Origin: Seriola aureovittata | Taxonomy: Eukaryota; Chordata; Actinopteri; Carangiformes; Carangidae | Length of the DNA stretch: 64,000 nt | NCBI RefSeq assembly: GCF_021018895.1 | Contig: NC_079375.1 | Span: forward strand, 6,235,060 to 6,299,059 | Direction: 5' to 3' | In this document: positions 56,399-64,000 of the stretch, in pieces | Layout of the letters: each line of letters begins with the position of its first letter | Numbering within the stretch: position 1 is the stretch's first letter | The notes under the pieces: model-generated | Database searches by the model: none | What the model was told of the DNA's origin: nothing | What the model saw: only the letters and a program-made list of their open reading frames with translations | Translations under genes and position numbers: made by a program

Positions 56399-56469
56399 CA
56401 TTAGTTTGAAACAGATTTACATCTGGCAGAAAACCAATTATTTCTGCTGTTCATCATGCCGATTAATTA
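56399..56469. repeat. AATTA-rich block, copy 2
   Basis: Diverged direct copy of 56028-56111: CATTAGTTT, ACATCTGG, CCAATTATTTCTGCTG, then TCATGCCGATTAATTA. The two copies are about 360 bp apart. Confidence 0.6.
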
Positions 56470-57926
56470 AGGCGCTGCGGCTGATTGATTAAACTCCCAA
56501 CAAAGCTCAAACCACGAGCACTGGACCCCTGGGGATGATTTGCATCACACATTATGCACATTGCTGTGTCTTCATGTTATCTTCATATATCTCCTCAGAC
56601 ATGCTGAAACATTACACATGAGTAAGCGACAGGAAGAGAAACTCACAGCTCAACAAGGCGTAAGTGTTGATAAGTAATTTGTGGCTAAATTAAGCAGAAT
56701 TAAAATGCAGTGGCACGCCAGTATCATTGGATCTTAAAGGTATCAGGAGCACCCAAACAAGACTCCATTAGACCTCATCAATCTGAGGCAGATCTCATCC
56801 ACCCAGGCCCACTCAGGCAGTGTGAGATTACATCAGAGCAGATCAATCTTGCTCGCTACCATCATAATAACAGCAAATGCCATTTAGAGACTGAAAGAGA
56901 GAAGGGCTCTTGAGATTTTGCAAAGCCTTATCACACTCAGCTTCCTCTCAGGTGCTCTTAAAAGACACATCACTCCGCAGCAGCTCAGGGTCAAGAAAAT
57001 TAGGGGTCCCACATTTTCTGAGCTGTCAGCCTTAGACCATCACTTCACAAAGACACAGCAGATTAAACAAACCTAACAACAACAACAACAGCAACGGCGC
57101 CAGCCTTGGAATAAATTAATTCACCTCATTTCCAGCAAGATCCCTTATTATTGTGCTCTGCACTGAACTGGCTTTTCCTTTGATCAGGTCCCTCACTCTC
57201 ACCGCCCCCCAACCCTATCCCCCCTTTTTCTCCCGTTATCTGCCAGACATCTCTGGTGGGTGTTTTTAATTGATTGCAGTGGGGGTGGAAATCACCCATC
57301 CTGTCACTGAAGCATGGCGGGTCGGACCAAGGTTCTTCCTGGAAAGGTGTATCTGTTCGTTGAAGCTCATCACCGAGCTGCGTGCAACTCCCAACTATGA
57401 CGGGCCGGCGGAAGACGCGGGCATGTGTGGCTGTAAAGCGCAGCGTTTGTATTGATTGAGTCTGAGTCTGAGTGCTGAGGGTTCCCCCCGAGCGCAGGAG
57501 CTCCACCAAAGGAAAGAGCAGAGGTTGCTCTTGTTTATTTCCTCTTTTTTTTGATGATGCCATCACTTCAGCTGGTGGTACTGAGTGTGTCTGTGGGGGG
57601 ATGTTATCGCTGATATCACAACCGTAAAGCCGTTTTAATTCACCTGTGTGCCGCCTTGGGAATCCTCCCTAGTCTGGTTTCTGCTGTGGATATCACTGTC
57701 CATTCACTGGATGTTGAGTCTTATCGAGCATAGCCCTGTCACACTGAGAACCGGTGTTGGAGAAGAATTGTGAAGGAGGTCTCCATATTGGAATTTAATG
57801 TAGCATGAACTCTCACGGACATCAATCCCAAAATAAAGCATTAATCTTTGCAAATACATATTATTGCATTCTCTAAAATACTTCTGAACATTGCTGCAAG
57901 CACAGCAGACACACATGGCCAGTTAA

Positions 57927-57949
57927 CCCCCCCCCCCCCCCCCCCCCCC
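57927..57949. repeat. Poly(C) run, 23 bases
   Basis: 23 uninterrupted C residues on the + strand. The - strand G run could form quadruplex structures. Run length may be inaccurate because of sequencing error. Confidence 0.9.
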
Positions 57950-59106
57950 GATGACAAAACTATAAATGGCTGTTTGATGAAAATTATTTGTGATAAACAT
58001 TTTACTTCCTCACTGAATTGACAGCCGTCTGAGGTGGAGTCTGGCATTTCTGCTGTACCAGCTGATACAATGTCAAAGTGAATCAGCAGCCAGACTGACA
58101 GTGTCCTTGAGGTTGCGTAGCGTCTCGGCACATGCAGCAAACTTTTTGATAGATTTATCATTGACTGACTGATTACAGTCAGTCGGAGCGATTGAACTGA
58201 GTGCTATTTGCAGCTTAAAATATGATGCAAAGTCACTCGAAAAGCATTATTTGTATTATGTGGAATCAGCTTTGAACATTGTTTCCTGTGCATAATGTAC
58301 TTTTTATTGTTTCGATTGCAAGTTTATCGTGTACTGAGGTGTGGTTTCAGCATTGAAAATGTTGGATGGTGTCATTATTAAAGTCTTCGTATTTTAACGC
58401 AGCTACTGCTCGGTGGAGTTCATTTATGGTTCCACTGCACTGCTGCACTCCTTATGCCTCACAATCACATTGCACCCTACGCTTCTTGAATGCTCATAGC
58501 TCTCAAATGCAGCCTGTATTATTTAAATGCCCTTTGCATTAATACAGTACCTGGCATTTAGTGTACGTGCTTTCATCACAATTTATGGCTGCATTGTAAT
58601 TGGATCGAATTTTTCATGCGCCCTATGCAAAGCAGGGGGAGCAAGTTGGGAGGTTGCACTGTCAACAAGAACAACCATGACGGGTGTAGGATCATTAGAC
58701 TTGATACTACAGAGCCCGGATTTACTTTTCACTGAAGTGGAAAAGGTCGTCTTTTATGAGTCTTTCCTGGAAGGCAACAAAAAATGATGACGCGTGGCTT
58801 TTTGCCGCAGTTTGCAGCTACTGTAAATGCTGCGGAAGAAAGAAAGCAGGGAGAAGTGATGGGAGTGGAGTGTGGTACTGTAGGTGTCTTTGGAGAAGCT
58901 GAGTGGATGGCAAACTTTGGAGTGAGTTTAGACTTTTCTGCACTGTTTGCAAGTTGGGAATACACACTGTGTGGACTGCATTTACTCTTGGCTGAGGTTC
59001 GCTCACCTTCGCAGGTGGTCTAAAGGACCTGATAACTCGCAAACTGTAATGTGCTCACTGTATCGCCACGAGTGTTTTTTTTTAAAGATGTCTACACAGA
59101 CGTCGC

Positions 59107-59143
59107 ACACACATCTTGTATCGCATTGATACAAGATGTGTGT
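59107..59143. repeat. Perfect 16-bp stem hairpin
   Basis: Arms ACACACATCTTGTATC and GATACAAGATGTGTGT are exact inverted copies around the 5-nt spacer GCATT. Confidence 0.9.
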
Positions 59144-60468
59144 TCAGGCTGCTGAATGTTTTAACAGAATAGTCTGTTATCTGTCAGGTACTCTACCTAC
59201 CAGTGCTTATGTGTGTTTGGTTGATTATGTTTCTCTATCAATGCCACAACCTAGATAGGCACTCGCCTAATACAATGAATATCTTTATTGTTAGAATACT
59301 TTTATTTTACCTGGTGAATACAGTGATTGTGAACTAGAGTAGGTATTATTCCCCTCTCATGAGATCTGCTGCTCCCACCACTTTTTTTAAGTGGAGGAAT
59401 TCAAGTGATCAGCGTTTAAAGATTCCAAAACAGCAGTCTATTGATGAAGTGCTGATGAAATAATCTTGTTTGCTTTATTCTGTTATCCTTGAGTTTTTAT
59501 AAGACTGACATGTGCATATTTCCCGGTGACAGCTGGTGCAGGGAATATCTTGCCTTCCTTTAAGCGTTAAATAAGGTCAGCCATTCAATCAGAATGTCAG
59601 TCACTGTGATGCAGGAGGAAGCCTCACACTCACACACTGCCCAGTGGCCAGGTCAGCCTTGGTTTTTATTTTGCATCTGGCCCTTGACACTGATCAGGGT
59701 GTGATGAACACATGATGAGTGGATGTGGCTTCCGACAACGAGGCCATCGCCGCGCGGTGTAACTCATCGCTACTGCGCCGGTTGAAGACAAAGGCACCAA
59801 ATAGGCATCTCTAATCTCCCTGCTGAATGAATCCGAAACAAAGAGAGGAGGAACGCAGACATAGAGGCTTGGACACACATAGGATAAGCTGATTACCCAG
59901 GAAAAGAGGGAGGGCGAGGGAGACAGAGGGAGAAAGACAGAGGCATGCACGTGAACAAGAGAAATCCATACAGTAAGGGAGCACGAGGGGCAGGGGAAAT
60001 GGAGGAGGAGGGGTTTGGGAAGAATAAAGCAAGCGCACTCTAATGATGGGGAGCCCAGAGCGGAGAGAAAATGAAAAGAAACAGTGCAGGGAGCGAGGGA
60101 TGAAGAAAAAAACACACAAGAAAAAAAAAGAAAAGGTGAACGTTTAAAAGGACGAGCCATGGCGCGCTACACAGAGCATGCAATAGGAAAATGAAGGGAA
60201 TGCATATTTGCCTGTGATATCCTCCTTAGAAATGCGACACAATCAAAAACAGGACATTATGCAAATACGAGGCGGCGACGGCAGTATAATCGCTACCTGA
60301 GTCATTTCACCTGCTCTGTTCAGTAGTCGCTATATATACAAACAGAATTACACCCAATCCAGGTGTACGGGCTAAATATACAGCTAATTAAAATTAATGA
60401 GATTTACTTAGAAAAGAATATGCTCCTTCCCTAAGCTGCTTATCCTTGCATGAGAATCTACTACACGC

Positions 60469-60469
60469 T

Positions 60470-60520
<51 letters not shown>

Positions 60521-60591
60521 TTGATTCACCCTCCTTCACTTCGTTTTCTCACAGGCTGCTAGTCAGACTATTAAGAATCCTCGGCGCGCTT

Positions 60592-60655
<64 letters not shown>

Positions 60656-60757
60656 AAACACTCAGTCTATCTGTCTGTCTTTCTGCTGACTTCCTTCTCA
60701 CGCTGACTTAAACATGCTCCTTGTTCAATGCACACGCAAGTTCTTGACTGGAGGTTG

Positions 60758-60806
<49 letters not shown>

Positions 60807-61036
60807 CGTGCACACACAGACACATTCGCACACTCATGTAGACACACATTCTCAGAGATGCACAATTGCGTGAACAGATGCTAACACTCTGAGAAAGTCA
60901 AGAAACGATTTGAGTAGAACACACATTCAGTGGGGTCCAAAAGTCTCTCCCATTCAAAAGAATGGGAGAGTGGTCATTATAGACATGGCAAATACATTTT
61001 TATGCATGGAGACATGCAGAAGAGCACACTTAAACT

Positions 61037-61081
<45 letters not shown>
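60469..61081. repeat. Cluster of four (CA)n microsatellites
   Basis: Four separate CA runs of 40-56 bp at about 60469-60512, 60594-60649, 60761-60802 and 61036-61081. An 11-bp perfect hairpin with loop AAAA lies between the last two (60945-60970). Confidence 0.92.
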
Positions 61082-61085
<4 letters not shown>

Positions 61086-64000
61086 TCAAATAGAGCTTTG
61101 AAAGCCCTCCAGTCTTTACTTAAACAAAATACCCCTGTGAGCCAAGCTGTTGACTGCCAGGTGAAAAATTGTTTGTGTGTGTGTGTGTGTATGTGAGTCT
61201 GCCGAGCTGTCTGTGTGTATGCATAAGTGTGTGTGTTTAGCAGGCCAGCCACTTCATACATACAGTATATACTCCCCACACAGCGTACATCCTCTGTATA
61301 CACAGCGTAGGCATTTGATATGTAACATTTTTGCATACTGCTTACGGAGATATAATTTTTTTTTCCATAAGATGGTGTCCAACCAGCGACGCTCCACTTT
61401 CTAGCGAGCAAAGTGCTGAGTAATTAAAAGGCTTTTCGAGGAGTGGAGCAGTGTGTGTGTGTGTGTGTGAGGCTATGTGTGTGTGAGGCTGTGTGTGTGT
61501 GTGTGTGTAGGTGCTTGGTAAAATGACAAAGTGTGAATTAATCACGCACTTTATTAACAGACTTAGGTTTGGGTGGAACACTTGTGTCTCCACTGCAGAG
61601 GTAGCTGAACCACACACATGCACACTCTCCGCTCTGTCTCTATCTCCCTTTCTCTCCGTCTGCGGCTTCATTTCTCAGCCTGGTGAGTACTTGAATGTCA
61701 TTATGACTTTTGCTATCAAAAGCAAACAGCGGGGCTGGCTTGAGGAGTGCATGCCAGACCTCATGCTTTCCCTGCTGAGTACCGCAGCATGTCGAGTGCT
61801 ATTTTGATTATTCTGCCTTTTTTTTTTTTTCTTTTCCATGCTTCTTTTCAACAAATGGACGGTGTGTTTTTTTAAGTGACAGGTTTATTGACAAAGCTCC
61901 CACTGTGAGGCCCTGCTGGCCCACGTGGTCTAGTTTATGAATGGAACCCCCCCCCCCCTTTAAATTTACAGTGGCCTGCGTGTCAAGGAGGATGATTTCA
62001 TATCTACCGGCAAATTTCGATCCCATTTGCGTAATGCATCGACAGACGGCACAAGTGAACGATATAATTGAGTTAATGAGCTACACGCCCTTATCTGCTG
62101 TTCATTCATACGGGCAGCCCAAGGCGTGACGACTATCAGCCTCCTTACACAGGCTACTGTATGTTTGATGAGTCCCTTGAAGGGAGAATTTGATACTGCA
62201 GTCGAACTTCCTCAAGGCAAACTGTTTTGATGTGTTAAGCAAAGAAGAAGGAGTTTATCCTCTGCTTTCCTGTTTTTTTTCTTCTTGTTCTCTTATTCTA
62301 TGATGAATATTTAAATATTATTGTGATTTATTTATCGCGGCTCAGTGTTCAGCTTCAGCGAGCTATTTTCAGGTTGATATCTTCGCAGGCAGGAGGGAGG
62401 GGAGGTATATAGACTTGTACATGGGGAGGTGTCACGCTTGACTTTGTGACAGCGCTCGGCGGCATGCCTGGGAGAGCATCTTTTTGTTGTTGTTTGAAGG
62501 GTTCGGTGACATTTTCTGGTTCTTCCCCTCAGGGGCTGAAAGAGTCAGAGCTGGCCTGGTTTCATCAACCTTCTGGTACAATTTACAGAGGTTCCTTTTG
62601 AAGGTTGAAGTGAAAAAGGAAGGGTCATTTACGTCACGGGGTCAGTAGCCGGTGGCAAGATGGCTGCATGTTGACATTTCTTCGTACTGTTGTTTGTTAC
62701 ACCTCGATGGAGCAAACATGAAAACCATGGCAACCTGGCATGACCTGCCATCCCATAGTGAAGAGTGTTAAAGGGGATCCTATTTTAAGGATTAAACAGA
62801 AAAAAGTTGTGTACATCAGCAGATAGAAGATCAAACTGGTGAAACGTATCATTTTGTAAACCAAAATTACTTAATGTCCTTTTAAATGTGTCATCATTTG
62901 GTTTAATTTGGTCTAAATTGTCATTACATGAATGGAGTTCAGCTATTATTTTAATAAGATATCTGGTTGTGGAATATTTTTTTTTAAGTAAACTTTGCAA
63001 TCAAGGACATTTGCCATTGATGCGCGATAAGAGTTTACTCTAATTGGCAACAGGCAGGTCAAAGTTTCAAGGTAGTTTCAAGTCAAGTGTCAAGTTCTCG
63101 AGGTCAAATCCAAGTCAAGTGACAAGTCATCATTAGCTAATTGAAGATAAAGACACAAGCCTTTCAAGACTGAACAATATTTTACTATATTAGCTTTGTG
63201 TTGATAGCATTTAATAATTAGCTGACACCAAGTCTTTCAGTGCATAGGCTTAATAAGTAGATTTCAAGTTGTCAGGCTTTGCACGACACTGGCTTATTAA
63301 TTCCAGATCTGAAACGATTAATCAATTTAGTTTTTAACTTAACCTGGCAGTCTCATTGATATTAAAATAATAAAGCTTTAAAATCTCAAGGGGAAATGTT
63401 AGACTGTAGTTTGAGAGCAGTTTGCAGCTCATTCCACTGAAATGGTAAATAGTACCTGAGACCAGTTCTGCCAACGTTAGTGCGAACATGAGAGACAGCA
63501 AAGGTTAAGTAGTTACTGTGGATACTGGATTTAAATGAGAGAAGAGATGTGAAGGTAGAGGCTATATGGTATGGCTATTTCTTCTTGACTGTATGGAGGC
63601 CCAACCGACCATGTGATGCAGAGAACAGTATTATTCGTTTGTGATAAAGCCGAGTGCTCTGTGATACACAGGGCTGAACCTCTGTAGTGTTGCTGGGAAT
63701 ATCTCCATAGTCAAGAATAGACATGAAGGCTGACTGCAAAATAGTTTTACAGCTGGAGGAAGACGGACGTCCTTTTATTCTACACAAGACGCCTAGTTTG
63801 ATTTTTCATTTCTGAACATTAACCTCGTCTTTTGTCAAGCCAAAATCTTAAGTACTTGTATGAATCTTTTGATAATGAAGTAACTGTTTTTTCAAAGAAA
63901 GCCAGTTGATGCTTTTTGTTCAATCTTGTGGTTGTGAGGATTTGGTGCTTGTCTTAATCTTATGTGGCAGCAAATCAAATATCTTCAGGTTTTTCAGTGT

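Larger units (their letters stand above)
52216..64000 (+). other. First intron of the signal-peptide gene, no further exon seen
   Basis: 11.8 kb without a recognisable exon on either strand. It holds several CA repeats (60469-60512, 60594-60649, 60761-60802, 61036-61081), a 23-base C run (57927-57949), two hairpins (59107-59143 and 60945-60970) and a duplicated AATTA-rich block (56028-56111 and 56399-56469). A long first intron fits neuronal adhesion genes. Confidence 0.55.

Overview
This is vertebrate nuclear DNA, almost certainly from a ray-finned (percomorph-type) fish. Genes are split into short exons by GT-AG introns. (CA)n, (GA)n and (GATA)n microsatellites are frequent, and introns carry teleost-style dispersed repeats plus one tRNA-derived SINE. 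All genes recognised are on the + strand.

Layout: 1-4.6 kb is unassigned upstream DNA. It contains one copy of a teleost dispersed repeat and ends in a GC-rich leader. 4.6-39.1 kb holds a complete Na+/K+-ATPase alpha-subunit gene, best read as atp1a2: 24 coding exons, 1010 residues, with every P-type ATPase motif intact. 39.17-39.46 kb is a SINE. 41.1-46.1 kb holds a complete sdhc gene (succinate dehydrogenase cytochrome b large subunit): 6 exons, 169 residues, the same length as I recall for the human protein. 47.76-47.84 kb is an intronless tRNA-Arg(UCU), followed by a 29-copy GATA array. 49.9-52.2 kb is a GA-rich leader and a coding exon for a signal peptide. That exon starts a gene whose first intron fills the rest of the window (52.2-64 kb). 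Its position just downstream of the tRNA makes cadm3, a synaptic immunoglobulin-superfamily adhesion protein, the best guess, but the protein is not recognised from 30 residues.

The genes are not an operon. As I recall, ATP1A2, SDHC, CADM3 and an intronless tRNA-Arg-TCT all lie on human chromosome 1q23, so the window looks like a compacted piece of conserved synteny. atp1a2 consumes ATP for ion gradients in muscle, heart and glia. sdhc feeds the respiratory chain. The tRNA resembles the brain-enriched mammalian copy as I remember it.

I found no undescribed multi-gene system. The observations most worth checking are: an apparently additional intron in atp1a2; a Glu-to-Val change in the conserved Glu-Glu pair of helix M9; three 10-bp-spaced TGACCT half-sites about 90 bp upstream of the sdhc start codon; two MITE-like elements flanked by TTAA; a 42-bp-arm palindrome in sdhc intron 1; and the tRNA-Arg(UCU) linkage.
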